Assembly: GCF_019195455.1 (NCBI RefSeq)
Contig: NZ_JAIMBW010000001.1
Location: forward strand, 1,736,001 to 1,800,000
From: Gymnodinialimonas phycosphaerae
GTDB taxonomy: Bacteria > Pseudomonadota > Alphaproteobacteria > Rhodobacterales > Rhodobacteraceae
Direction of reading: 5' to 3'
Length of the DNA stretch: 64,000 nt
A model generated the notes under the pieces. The model had not been told where the DNA came from. It searched no databases and saw only the letters and a list, made by a program, of their open reading frames with translations. Position 1 is the stretch's first letter; each line of letters begins with the position of its first letter. The translations under genes were made by a program, and so were the position numbers. Shown piece after piece: positions 45,126 through 54,516 of this stretch.

Positions 45126-46172
45126 ATGCACGCCATATCGTCCCATCCCGAGATCACCCAGACCTACACCCGTGAGGCCGAACGCGAGATTCGCCGTTTC
45201 ACCCGCGACTGGACCAAGCGCAACGACACCCTGGCCGCCACCAGCTATGCGCTTACTTTCATTGCATATTTCAGTACGCTTGCCCTTAGCATCTGGGCTT
45301 GGCCCGCGGCCTGGGCGGTGGTGCCCCTGATCGTGCTCAACGCCTTTATCGGGGTAAGGCTGTACGTCTTGCAGCACGACACCGGGCATAATTCGCTGTT
45401 CTCCACCTCGCGGATGAACACGATCGCGGGCCATGGGCTTAGCGTGTTTACCCTGACGCCTTTCGCGGTAATGCAGCACAATCACAACGCCCATCACAGC
45501 CACCTTGGCAATCTGGACGCCCGCGACACGACCGAGATTTTCACCATGACCCTGCGCGAGTGGCAGGAGGCCAGCACGTTCCGGCGGCTGTTCTATCGCC
45601 TTTACCGCCATCCGCTTCTGCTGATCCCCGTAGGCGGGATCTACACCTATGCGATTGCCTATCGTTGGCCCAAAAACGCAGCGAAAGTGGCGCCGTTCCA
45701 AGTGCTTATGCACAACGTGGGCCTCGCGCTGTGGGTGTTATTGCTGTGGTACATCGCGGGCATTCCCGGGCTTGTCGTCTACGGCGGCACGGTGTTTGCG
45801 GCGGGCTGCATCGGTGTGTTCCTTGTGTATTTGCAGCATAATTTCGAGGATACGTGGTGGGATCGGAAGCCGGATCTCAACCCCGCGCGCGCCGCGTTGC
45901 AGGGGTCTTCCGCGCTTGATCTGGGGTGGTGGTTCGATCTGGCCGTGGCCAATATCACCTATCACGACATCCACCATTTCAATGCGAACATCCCAAGCTA
46001 TCGTCTGCGCGAGTGTCACCGCGCGCTGCGGCAGCATTATGAGGTTCAAACCATTGGATGGGGCGAGGCGTTGCGGTCGTTCACGTTGAAGCTGTGGGAT
46101 GAGAATCAGGGACGACTTGTCGCCTTTCCGAAGGCGCAAGAACAACGCGTCCCGGTGGTTCCAGCGGAATAA
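45126..46172 (+). CDS. Membrane fatty-acid desaturase
   Basis: 348 residues. Three histidine boxes for the di-iron site: HDTGH (84-88), HNHNAHHSH (118-126) and HDIHHFN (about 280-286). Four membrane helices lie around them. This di-iron family inserts double bonds into acyl chains or hydroxylates related lipids; the box pattern resembles the delta-9/delta-12 acyl-lipid group. It ends directly against the stop of a convergent tetR gene, with no gap. CTTTGCA repeats upstream may regulate it. Likely role: control of membrane fluidity. Confidence 0.92.
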   Translation: MHAISSHPEITQTYTREAEREIRRFTRDWTKRNDTLAATSYALTFIAYFSTLALSIWAWPAAWAVVPLIVLNAFIGVRLYVLQHDTGHNSLFSTSRMNTIAGHGLSVFTLTPFAVMQHNHNAHHSHLGNLDARDTTEIFTMTLREWQEASTFRRLFYRLYRHPLLLIPVGGIYTYAIAYRWPKNAAKVAPFQVLMHNVGLALWVLLLWYIAGIPGLVVYGGTVFAAGCIGVFLVYLQHNFEDTWWDRKPDLNPARAALQGSSALDLGWWFDLAVANITYHDIHHFNANIPSYRLRECHRALRQHYEVQTIGWGEALRSFTLKLWDENQGRLVAFPKAQEQRVPVVPAE

Positions 46173-46772
46173 TCAAACGGCGCCAGCGGCTTGCGCACCA
46201 ACTGCCCGACGCACCATGTCCCAATAGATCGTCTCGACATCCGCCCGCGTCAGGCGGCCACCGTCGCGGAACCACGTGGTCACGCCCGTGAGCATCGAGA
46301 TCAGGCCCATCGTCGCCAGCCGGAGATCGGCCACGTCGAACACGCCCTCGACCAGACCGGCACGCAGGATGTCCTCCAGTCGCGCCTCGTAGGTGCCGCG
46401 AAGGCCCTCGATCACGGCGAAGTTCTCGGGGCTCAGGTTGCGCAGCTCCATGTAGGCGATGAAAACCAGTTCGGGCCGGTCGAGGTGGAAGCGGATGTGG
46501 TGGCGCGCAAAATCCTCCAGCTCTGCCAGGGGGCCGCCGCCAGGAGGCGTCCAATCGGCAAGCAACTCTTCCATATGGCCGCGCATCAGTTCGAACAAAA
46601 GCGCTTGCTTGTCAGGGGTATAGAGGTAAAGCGCCCCGGCCTGCACGCCAACCTCGCGGGCAATCTGGCGCATTGATACGGCCGCGTAGCCGTGCTGCGC
46701 AAATAGCCGCAGGGCTGCTTCACGGACTTTCGGGCCGGTCGTGCCCGCGTGACTGCCTTGTGTGCGTGCCAT
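46173..46772 (-). CDS. TetR family transcriptional regulator (desaturase locus)
   Basis: 199 residues. HTH in AVSMRQIAREVGVQAGALYL followed by YTPDKQALLFEL; helical C-domain. The promoter contains a 14-bp palindrome (TGAAC-N4-GTTCA) directly upstream of a TATAAT -10 box, so it is probably autoregulated. Convergent with the desaturase gene; whether it also controls that gene is not shown. Its half-site is the same as that of the pspA-locus TetR, but the spacing differs by 1 bp. Confidence 0.92.
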   Translation of the reverse strand: MARTQGSHAGTTGPKVREAALRLFAQHGYAAVSMRQIAREVGVQAGALYLYTPDKQALLFELMRGHMEELLADWTPPGGGPLAELEDFARHHIRFHLDRPELVFIAYMELRNLSPENFAVIEGLRGTYEARLEDILRAGLVEGVFDVADLRLATMGLISMLTGVTTWFRDGGRLTRADVETIYWDMVRRAVGAQAAGAV

Positions 46773-46782
46773 GGGCGGGATG

Positions 46783-46802
46783 ATTATATGAACACACGTT
46801 CA
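46783..46802 (-). promoter_or_regulatory. tetR promoter with operator (TGAAC-N4-GTTCA plus TATAAT)
   Basis: The palindrome is at 46789-46802 and the minus-strand -10 TATAAT at 46783-46788. A bound dimer would cover the -35/-10 spacer. It lies about 10 bp upstream of the start codon region. Confidence 0.65.
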
Positions 46803-46863
46803 ATTCAACCCGCTTGTCTGTCCCTTCTGGACTTGCCCCCCACCCATCCGCTACGCCTGTTCC

Positions 46864-47112
46864 ATGAGATCCGCCGCCCTTCTCTTGTGTCTGCTTCCTG
46901 TCGCATGCGGCCCTGGCATGCCCGACCTGCAGGGAGAGCTGAGCCCCGAGGCGCAAGCCGCCGGGTACCCCAGCCTTGTGGCCCTTGGGCCCCTGCTTGC
47001 TCAGGCCGAGGCGCCGCTGCTCCGCACCGCCGCCACAGAGGGCAGCAGCCTGGAAGCCCGCGCCGAGGATCTGCGCCGCCGCGCCGCGTGGCTGCGTGCC
47101 ATGGCGCTTTAG
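46864..47112 (+). CDS. Small predicted lipoprotein
   Basis: 82 residues. Lipoprotein signal MRSAALLLCLLPVACG with a lipobox-like LPVAC, Cys15 as the lipidation site. The rest is Ala/Leu/Glu-rich and helical (LEARAEDLRRRAAWLRAM). Such small lipoproteins upstream of hom are of unknown function. Start supported by position of the signal; no strong ribosome site. Confidence 0.7.
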   Translation: MRSAALLLCLLPVACGPGMPDLQGELSPEAQAAGYPSLVALGPLLAQAEAPLLRTAATEGSSLEARAEDLRRRAAWLRAMAL

Positions 47113-47216
47113 CGCGCGCCCTCGGGCGATGTCGCTTTCGGACCCACGATCCGTTGCAGGCCTGCGCCCAAGCCGCTACACCGACGCGACCATTACAGAA
47201 GCGCCCGGAGGCCTCC

Positions 47217-48503
47217 ATGACCGACACTCTCAGACTTGGCATCGCAGGGCTTGGCACCGTCGGCGTTGGCGTGGTGAAGATCGTCCAGCGGCAGGCGGCG
47301 TTGCTGTCCGCGCGCACGGGGCATGAGATCACGATATCTGCCGTCTCCGCGCGCACCCGCGATAAGGATCGCGGGGTGAACCTTGCGGCCTATGCATGGG
47401 AAGATGACCCGGTGGCGCTGGCTAAACGCGACGATGTGGACGTGTTTCTGGAGTTGATGGGCGGCGATGAAGGCCCCGCGAAGGACGCGACCGAAGCCGC
47501 GCTGAAGGCGGGCAAGGACGTGGTGTCGGCCAACAAGGCGCTCTTGGCCCACCACGGGCAGGCGCTGGCGGAACTGGCCGAGGCCCAGGGAGTGGCCCTG
47601 CGCTTTGAGGCCGCCGTGGCGGGCGGCATCCCGGTGATCAAGTCCCTGACCGAGGGCCTGGCAGGCAACCGCATCACCCGCGTCATGGGCGTGATGAACG
47701 GGACGTGCAACTATATCCTCACCCGTATGGACGAGGCGGGGTTGTCCTATCAGGAGGCCTTCGATGAAGCAGACGGCTTGGGCTACCTGGAGGCCGATCC
47801 CAACCTGGACGTGGGCGGCATCGACGCCGGTCACAAGCTGGCGCTTCTGGCCTCGATCGCGTTCGGAACCAAGGTGGCTTTCGACGATATGCGGTTGGAA
47901 GGCATCGGCGCGGTATCCATCGACGATATCCGCCGCGCGGGTGATTTGGGCTACAAGATCAAGCTTCTGGGCGTGGCGCAGATGACGGGCCGGGGTCTGG
48001 AGCAGCGCATGACACCCTGTTTGGTGCCCGAAACCTCGCCGCTGGGACAGTTGGTTGGCGGCACCAATATGGTGGTGATCGAGGGCGACGCGGTCGAGCA
48101 GATCGTCCTGCGCGGCCCCGGTGCGGGTGAAGGCCCCACAGCCAGCGCTGTCGTGGGCGACATCTGCGATATCGCGCGCGGCCTGCGGTTGCCAGTCTTC
48201 GGCCAACCCGCGGGCAGCCTGACGACGGCACCGCCTGCCAATGCGGAAAGCCCCGCGTGCTTCTACCTGCGCATGGAACTGGTCGACAAACCCGGCGCCT
48301 TGGCCAAGGTCGCGACGGCCTTGGGCGAAAACGGCATCTCTATCGACCGGATGCGCCAGTATGACCATGACGGCACCAACGCGCCGGTCCTGATCATCAC
48401 CCACAAAGCCGCACGGCCTGATCTGGATGCCGCTTTGGCCGCCCTGCCCGCGACAGGCGTGGTCGCGGGCGCGCCGGTGGCGCTTCGGATCGAGGACGTG
48501 TGA
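47217..48503 (+). CDS. hom: Homoserine dehydrogenase
   Basis: 428 residues. It reduces aspartate semialdehyde to homoserine, on the way to threonine and methionine. NAD(P) site GIAGLGTVGVGVV, substrate segment GVMNGTCNYILTRM and DEADGLGYLEADPNLDVGGIDAGHK (catalytic Asp and Lys) are present, and the C-terminal ACT domain (about 345-428) allows threonine feedback. GGAGG lies 6 bp before the ATG at 47217. Confidence 0.97.
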   Translation: MTDTLRLGIAGLGTVGVGVVKIVQRQAALLSARTGHEITISAVSARTRDKDRGVNLAAYAWEDDPVALAKRDDVDVFLELMGGDEGPAKDATEAALKAGKDVVSANKALLAHHGQALAELAEAQGVALRFEAAVAGGIPVIKSLTEGLAGNRITRVMGVMNGTCNYILTRMDEAGLSYQEAFDEADGLGYLEADPNLDVGGIDAGHKLALLASIAFGTKVAFDDMRLEGIGAVSIDDIRRAGDLGYKIKLLGVAQMTGRGLEQRMTPCLVPETSPLGQLVGGTNMVVIEGDAVEQIVLRGPGAGEGPTASAVVGDICDIARGLRLPVFGQPAGSLTTAPPANAESPACFYLRMELVDKPGALAKVATALGENGISIDRMRQYDHDGTNAPVLIITHKAARPDLDAALAALPATGVVAGAPVALRIEDV

Positions 48504-48508
48504 GCTAA

Positions 48509-49933
48509 GTGGTAGAGCGCATCCTCGGGCCGCTTCTGATCCTCGATCACGTGGCCGAGGGCCAGATGCATCTGGCTGCGATTTTCGTGGCGCCTGCCGG
48601 GCAAAGTGTCCCTCCGGTCTGCGTTGATGATGGGGCCGTGCCCGTGGAGCCCCTTCTCGCCTACGGTTCGGCACACCTGTGGCGGGCGCGCTTTGTGCGG
48701 CCCGCCAATGCGCCTTCGGCGTATGAATGGGACGGCACGCGGTATGATCTAGCGAGTGACCTCAGCGGCGACCTGCGGCTGGCCTATGCCTCGTGCAATG
48801 GCGAAGAACATGGCGACATGGATCGCCATGAGGATGAGCGCAACGCGATGTGGGCGCACCTGGCCGCGCAGCACCGCGAGGCGCCCTTCGCGCTGCTGCT
48901 CCACGGGGGTGATCAGGTCTACGCCGATGAGGCCACGCAGGGCCATCCGCTGAGCGAGGAATGGCCCGACAGTCTGCCCCGCGATCCCCTGCCCCACGAC
49001 CTTGACGATCTGCGCGTACACCTGCGCGAGCGGTTCGCGGCGCGCTACATTGCGCAGCTGAAACATGCGGACTACGCGTGGCTGGTGGCCCGCGTGCCGA
49101 GCCTTGCGCAATGGGATGATCACGACATTTGTGACGGTTGGGGATCGTTGCGGCGGTCCCGGACCTATTCTCCGGTCGGCCAGGTCTTGTTCGACGTCGC
49201 GAAAGAGGCCGCGCTTGCGTTCCAGCACGGCACGGTCGCGGGCGACTTGCCACCGCGTTTCGCCGACCCTGCGGGATATCACCTGAACTGGGCCATTGAG
49301 GCCCCGGGCCTGCGCCTGCTTGGTCCTGACCTGCGATCGGAGAGGACGCGCCGACAGGTGATGGACACGGGCGGATGGGCGGATGTGGAGGCCCACGCCG
49401 GGGCGGTGTTCGAGGGGCGCACGCTGGTCATGTCCTCGGTCCCGCTATTGGGGCCGCGCCTTTCAATCCTTGAGGCTTTGATGGTGCTGACGCCCAAGAT
49501 GCAGAAATACGAAGACGATCTGCGCGACCAATGGCAAAGCCGTGCGCACCGCGACAGCTGGCGACGGATGTTGCGCCTGATGATGCAGATGCAGGAACAA
49601 GACGGTCAAGACGTCACCATCTTGTCGGGGGAAATCCACCTTGCGACCCGCGCCACCATGGGGACACTCAATGGGCAGGTGCTGCAACAATTGGTCGCCT
49701 CGGGCATTACACACCGTCCGCCGCCCAAGGCCTGGGCGCGCACCCTTGGCGCGCTCTCGCGGTTGGGCGAGGCACCCCTGCCCGGCCACCGCATCCGCAT
49801 CCGCCGCATCCCCGGGCAGAAGCTACGCTATGTGGCAGAGCGCAATGCGCTGGTCTTGGCGCGGCGCGGGGATCAATGGCAGGCCGTCTGGCATTTCGAG
49901 CATTCCGGCCCCTCGCCTGCCCTGACCCTTTAA
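48509..49933 (+). CDS. PhoD-like alkaline phosphatase family protein (cytosolic)
   Basis: 474 residues from a GTG 5 bp after the hom stop. No signal peptide, unlike exported PhoD. Metal-binding segments: LLLHGGDQVYADEA, AQWDDHDICDGWG and LSGEIHLATRA. It is likely a metal-dependent phosphodiesterase or phosphatase. Position between hom and glpX gives no direct clue to substrate. Confidence 0.85.
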   Translation: MVERILGPLLILDHVAEGQMHLAAIFVAPAGQSVPPVCVDDGAVPVEPLLAYGSAHLWRARFVRPANAPSAYEWDGTRYDLASDLSGDLRLAYASCNGEEHGDMDRHEDERNAMWAHLAAQHREAPFALLLHGGDQVYADEATQGHPLSEEWPDSLPRDPLPHDLDDLRVHLRERFAARYIAQLKHADYAWLVARVPSLAQWDDHDICDGWGSLRRSRTYSPVGQVLFDVAKEAALAFQHGTVAGDLPPRFADPAGYHLNWAIEAPGLRLLGPDLRSERTRRQVMDTGGWADVEAHAGAVFEGRTLVMSSVPLLGPRLSILEALMVLTPKMQKYEDDLRDQWQSRAHRDSWRRMLRLMMQMQEQDGQDVTILSGEIHLATRATMGTLNGQVLQQLVASGITHRPPPKAWARTLGALSRLGEAPLPGHRIRIRRIPGQKLRYVAERNALVLARRGDQWQAVWHFEHSGPSPALTL

Positions 49934-50057
49934 CGCACCGACTTGACACACCCGCGCGCCTGCATCGACGCGCCGTTAGCGCCCCCAGCCTTGCCGCCCC
50001 ACGCCGCGCCCGGTAAGGCGAAGACTACAGATCTTACATCTCGCAGGGACGGACCTC

Positions 50058-51020
50058 ATGCCCAAGACTGACTTCAACGACCGTATGCTCTCATTGGGCC
50101 TTGCCCGTGTTTCCGAGGCGGCGGCGATTGCCTCGGCGCTATGGATCGGACGCGGGGATGAAAAGGCAGCGGATCAGGCGGCTGTGAACGCGATGCGCGA
50201 CCAACTCAACAAGCTGGACATCAAAGGCGTCGTGGTCATCGGCGAGGGTGAGCGGGACGAAGCGCCGATGCTGTTCATCGGCGAAGAGGTCGGCAGTGGC
50301 GTAGGCCCCGATGTGGACATCGCGCTGGACCCGCTGGAAGGCACGACGCTGACCGCCAAGGATATGCCCAACGCGTTGACCGTTATCGCCATGGGCCCGC
50401 GCGGCTCGATGCTGCATGCGCCCGATGTCTACATGGAGAAGCTGGCGATCGGGCCGGGCTATCCCAAGGACATCGTGTCGCTTGACCAAACCCCCGGTGA
50501 GCGGGTGCGTCTGCTGGCGGCCGCCAAGCATTGCACTACGGCGGACATCACCGTCTGCGTGCTCGACCGCCCGCGCCACGAGGAAATGATCGCCGAGCTG
50601 CGCAAAACCGGCGCCGCGATCCGTCTGATCACCGACGGTGACGTCGCAGGCGTGATCCATTGCGCGGAGGCCGATGTGACGGGCATCGACATGTACATGG
50701 GTCTGGGTGGCGCACCCGAAGGCGTGCTGGCGGCCGCGGCTTTGAAATGCATGGGCGGGCAGATGTGGGGCCGTCTGGTATTCCGCAATGATGACGAGAA
50801 GGGCCGTGCCGCAAAGGCGGGGATCGAGGATTTGGACCGGATCTATGCGCGCGATGACATGGTCACGGCGGATGTGATCTTTGCGGCATCAGGCGTCACC
50901 GATGGCTCCATCCTGCCCGGCATCAAACGTGAACCCACGCATTTGACGATCGAGACGCTTTTGATGCGCTCCAAGACCGGCTCCGTGCGGCGGATGAGCT
51001 ACCGCAACCCGAGAAGCTGA
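50058..51020 (+). CDS. glpX: Fructose-1,6-bisphosphatase class II
   Basis: 320 residues. It hydrolyses fructose-1,6-bisphosphate in gluconeogenesis. Li-sensitive phosphatase motifs IGEGERDEAPMLFIGEEVG and DIALDPLEGTTLTA are intact. Family start MPKTDFNDRMLSLGLARVSE. The next gene begins 3 bp downstream. Confidence 0.96.
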   Translation: MPKTDFNDRMLSLGLARVSEAAAIASALWIGRGDEKAADQAAVNAMRDQLNKLDIKGVVVIGEGERDEAPMLFIGEEVGSGVGPDVDIALDPLEGTTLTAKDMPNALTVIAMGPRGSMLHAPDVYMEKLAIGPGYPKDIVSLDQTPGERVRLLAAAKHCTTADITVCVLDRPRHEEMIAELRKTGAAIRLITDGDVAGVIHCAEADVTGIDMYMGLGGAPEGVLAAAALKCMGGQMWGRLVFRNDDEKGRAAKAGIEDLDRIYARDDMVTADVIFAASGVTDGSILPGIKREPTHLTIETLLMRSKTGSVRRMSYRNPRS

Positions 51021-51023
51021 GAT

Positions 51024-51581
51024 ATGGCCTCTGCGCTGATCCTGATCGACATCCAGCAGGGCTTTGAAAGCCCTGTCTGGGGCGCCCGGAACAATCCTGG
51101 CGCCGAGGATAACGCCGCGCGGCTCCTGGTCGCCTGGCGCAAGGCCTCTGCCCCGATCTGCCACATCCGCCATATCAGCACAGAACCCGGTAGCCCTCTG
51201 GTCGGTGCCGGTGCCGCGTTCAAACCCCAGGTCGCACCGCAGGGCAATGAGCCTGTGTTCGAGAAACACGTCAATTCCGCTTTCATCGGCACAGATCTGG
51301 AAAATCACCTGACCCATTCCTCTATCGCGGACGTGGTGATCTGTGGCCTGACGACGCCCCACTGCGTCTCTACCACCGCGCGCATGGCCGCGAACCTTGG
51401 GTTCGGCGTGCGGCTGGCCCATGACGCCTGCGCGGCCTTCGCGGCGAATGCCTCGACCGAATGGGCCGAGAGTCTGGCGGCCCTGACGCCGCAGGTCATC
51501 CATGACACCGCGATCAGCCACCTGCACGGCGAATTTGCGCGCGCCATGACGACGGACGCTGTTCTCCTGGAAGGGCCATGA
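51024..51581 (+). CDS. Isochorismatase-like cysteine hydrolase
   Basis: 185 residues. The triad Asp-Lys-Cys is visible: ALILIDIQQGF, EKHVNSAF and ICGLTTPHCVSTT with the nucleophilic Cys. Members hydrolyse amides such as nicotinamide, N-carbamoyl compounds or isochorismate. Between glpX and recJ, overlapping recJ by 4 bp. Substrate unknown. Confidence 0.9.
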   Translation: MASALILIDIQQGFESPVWGARNNPGAEDNAARLLVAWRKASAPICHIRHISTEPGSPLVGAGAAFKPQVAPQGNEPVFEKHVNSAFIGTDLENHLTHSSIADVVICGLTTPHCVSTTARMAANLGFGVRLAHDACAAFAANASTEWAESLAALTPQVIHDTAISHLHGEFARAMTTDAVLLEGP

Positions 51582-53317
51582 GCTTTTTGGGCGTCGAAAC
51601 ATCGCTGACGGGCCGCCGCTGGGTCGGCCCTTCGGCCGAGGTCGAGCGTCTGGCACAGACACTTGTGCAACGTGCCGATGTAGAGCCCGCCGTGGCCGCG
51701 ATCCTGGCGCGACGCGGCGTGCAGCCCGAGGACGTCGCCAGTTTCCTCGCGCCGTCCCTGCGCGACCTGTTGCCCGACCCGATGACCCTCAAAGACATGG
51801 CACCCGCCGCCACACGGCTGGTGACGGCCGCCCGCAACGGAGAGCGCATTGCGATCTTCGCCGATTATGACGTCGACGGCGGATCCTCGGCCGCGCTGCT
51901 GATCTGGTGGCTGCGCGCGCTGGGGCGGCAAGCTACGCTCTATATTCCCGACCGCATCGACGAAGGCTATGGCCCCAACGACGAAGCCATGGCCGCATTG
52001 GCGAAAGACCATGACCTGATCATCTGTGTCGATTGCGGGACGCTGTCCCACGGCCCGATTGCGGCGGCAAAAGGGGCAGATGTGATGGTGCTGGACCACC
52101 ACCTTGCCACCGCCGAGTTGCCCGACTGCGTGGCCGTGGTGAACCCCAACCGCGTCGATGAAGATGGCGCGTCCGGGCACCTCTGTGCCGCCGGCGTGGT
52201 GTTCATGGTGCTGGTCGACGCCAACCGCCGCATGCGCGAGGCGGGCGAGAAAGGCCCTGATTTGATGGACTTGCTGGATCTGGTCGCCTTGGCGACCGTG
52301 GCCGATGTGGCGCCGTTGATCGGCGTGAACCGGGCGCTGGTGGTGCAAGGCCTGAAGGTCATGGCGCGGCGGCAACGCCCGGGCCTTGTGGCCTTGTCGG
52401 ACGTTGGGCGGCTCGACCGTGCGCCGACGTCCTATCATCTGGGGTTTGTCCTTGGCCCCCGCGTCAACGCGGGCGGTCGCATTGGCGCGGCGGACCTGGG
52501 CGCGCGTTGTCTCTCGACCGACAACATGTCCGAGGCCGAGGCGCTGGCCGCGAAACTGGACACCCTGAACACCGACCGCCGAGAGATCGAGCAGCGCGTG
52601 CGCGAGGCTGCGCTGGCACAGGCCGAGGCCCGTGGGCTGGAGGCCCCGTTGGTCTGGGCTGCCGAGGACGGGTGGCACCCGGGCGTCGTCGGTATCGTCG
52701 CATCGCGCCTGAAGGACCAGACGCGGCGGCCCGCGATTGTTATCGGCTTTGACGGTGACGACGGCAAAGGCTCGGGCCGATCCGTGGCGGGCGTGGACCT
52801 CGGTGCCTCGATCCAGAAACTCGCCGCCGAGGGGCTGATCCAGAAGGGCGGCGGCCACAAGATGGCGGCGGGCCTGTCGCTTAGCCGTATGCAACTGGAA
52901 CCTGCCATGGCGCGCCTGACCGAGTTGTTGGCCAAGCAGGGCGCGGGCACGGGCGGGCCCGCCGATCTGCGCCTCGACGGAACCCTGATGCCCGCCGCCG
53001 CAACGCCCGAGCTGATCGAAAAGATCGAAGCAGCAGGCCCTTACGGTGCGGGCGCACCTGCCCCGCGTTTCGCCCTGCCTGCCCTGCGCATCCGCCATAC
53101 GCGCCCTGTCGGAGAGACCCACTTGAAGCTGACCCTGAGTGATGGAGGCCCTGTCACGCTTGACGCAATCTGCTTTGACGCCGTGCGCTCGGGCCTCGAT
53201 GCGCTTCAGGCCCACAATGGCCGCAGCGTCCATGTGGCAGGCCGTGTAGAGCTCAACCACTGGCAGGGTCGCGCCCGCGTTCAGCTGCGCCTCGAAGACG
53301 CGGCCTGGGCTGATTGA
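51578..53317 (+). CDS. recJ: Single-stranded-DNA-specific exonuclease RecJ
   Basis: 579 residues. A 5'-3' exonuclease for mismatch and recombination repair. DHH-family motifs: FADYDVDGGSSAALL, CVDCGTLSHG, VLDHHLATAELPD; DHHA1 domain with KGGGHKMAAGLSLSR; C-terminal OB fold (HLKLTLSDGG). Translationally coupled to the hydrolase gene. A tRNA-Glu follows 68 bp downstream. Confidence 0.97.
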   Translation: MSFLGVETSLTGRRWVGPSAEVERLAQTLVQRADVEPAVAAILARRGVQPEDVASFLAPSLRDLLPDPMTLKDMAPAATRLVTAARNGERIAIFADYDVDGGSSAALLIWWLRALGRQATLYIPDRIDEGYGPNDEAMAALAKDHDLIICVDCGTLSHGPIAAAKGADVMVLDHHLATAELPDCVAVVNPNRVDEDGASGHLCAAGVVFMVLVDANRRMREAGEKGPDLMDLLDLVALATVADVAPLIGVNRALVVQGLKVMARRQRPGLVALSDVGRLDRAPTSYHLGFVLGPRVNAGGRIGAADLGARCLSTDNMSEAEALAAKLDTLNTDRREIEQRVREAALAQAEARGLEAPLVWAAEDGWHPGVVGIVASRLKDQTRRPAIVIGFDGDDGKGSGRSVAGVDLGASIQKLAAEGLIQKGGGHKMAAGLSLSRMQLEPAMARLTELLAKQGAGTGGPADLRLDGTLMPAAATPELIEKIEAAGPYGAGAPAPRFALPALRIRHTRPVGETHLKLTLSDGGPVTLDAICFDAVRSGLDALQAHNGRSVHVAGRVELNHWQGRARVQLRLEDAAWAD

Positions 53318-53385
53318 ACAATCAGTGAAAGAATCCCCTTGAACCCCCCGCCCGCATTTTCTAAAGACGCGCTACCGCCAACTGC

Positions 53386-53460
53386 GGCCCGTTCGTCTAT
53401 CGGTTAGGACGCCAGGTTTTCAACCTGGAAAGAGGGGTTCGATTCCCCTACGGGCTGCCA
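53386..53460 (+). tRNA. tRNA-Glu (anticodon TTC)
   Basis: 75 bases with encoded CCA. Acceptor stem GGCCCGT with ACGGGCT (G1-U72 wobble), anticodon stem CCAGG/CCTGG with loop TTTTCAA and anticodon TTC at 53419-53421, and T-arm GGGGTTCGATTCCCC. The 3' CCA end is also the exact junction with the truncated ThDP-enzyme gene on the other strand. Confidence 0.98.
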
Positions 53461-54516
53461 GGCGGCTGCGGCCCGATCAGTGCGCAGGGCGTCGCGCGCT
53501 GTAATGGCTGCTTCGGGCAGTGCCAACCGTTGTGCTGACAACGTGGTTTCCAATTGCTGCGACGTGACAGCCACGTCGCCCACCACTTCAGCCTGAAGGT
53601 GCCAACCTGCATCGCGCGGCAGACTGACCTCTGCAATTGACAGCGCGGGCGTTTGCCCGTGTTTCGTCAACTTGCCCAACGGGTATTCTACTGGGTCCAG
53701 ACCCACCGTCAGGATCATGTCCGCCGCCGCAATCGCGTCGTCGACATGGTCGTGCGTCGGCAATCCGAATGCACCGAGGTTCTGAGGGTGATCTGCGGGA
53801 AGAATGCCCGCTGACATGAAACTGGTGGCCAGCGGCAGTCCGGTTTCTTCCAGGAACGCGCGCAAAGGGTCTGATGCACCTGCACGCAGCACCCCGGCCC
53901 CGCCCAACACGATCGGGCATTTGGCGGCGGCCAGTTGCTTGGCGACTTCGGCCATGGCCTCCGCGCTTGGGCCGGGTTGAGTGGCGAGCGTGGCGGGCAC
54001 CGGCGTGCCGTCAGTTTCCTCGGCCGCCAGATCCTCCGGCAAACTCAGATGCACGGCACCGGGGCGCGGTTGGGTGGCCGTGTGCAAGGCTTCTGCCACG
54101 GCGCCCGGAATTTCCTGCGCTGTACGCAAGTTGCGCGACAACTTGGTGACCGGGGCGAACAGACGCTCAAGATCAATGATCTGGTGGCTGTCCTGCCCCT
54201 GCCCGATGCGCGACCGCGCGCCCTGTCCGGTGATCGCCAGAAGCGGCGCATGGTCCAACTGGGCATCGGCTACGCCAGTGACAAGATTGGTAGCCCCCGG
54301 CCCCAGCGTCGCAAGGCAGGCCGCCGGGCGACCCGTCAACCGACCGTGGACCGATGCCATGAACGCAGCCGCCTGTTCGTGGCGGCACAGCACGATGTCG
54401 ATATCGGATGCCCCCAAGGCCTCCATCAGATCGGTAGTCTCTTCCCCGGGCAAGGCATAGACCGTATCGACGCCGCCTTCCTCTAGGCAGCGCACGAACA
54501 GCTCAGCCCCGGTCAT
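53404..54516 (-). pseudogene. ThDP-dependent enzyme (acetolactate synthase-like), 3'-truncated at tRNA-Glu
   Basis: 370 codons, where the family has about 540-560. The N-terminal pyrimidine-binding domain is intact (GGVDTVYALPGEETTDLMEA, catalytic Glu in CRHEQAAAFMA, ATLGPGATNLVTG) and the central domain is present, but the C-terminal diphosphate-binding domain (GDG-N motif) is absent. From codon 353 onward the frame reads antisense through the tRNA-Glu, beginning exactly at the CCA end, and stops at TAA 53404-53406. Without the diphosphate domain it cannot be a normal ThDP enzyme. Its ATG overlaps the gdhA stop by 4 bp. Confidence 0.88.
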
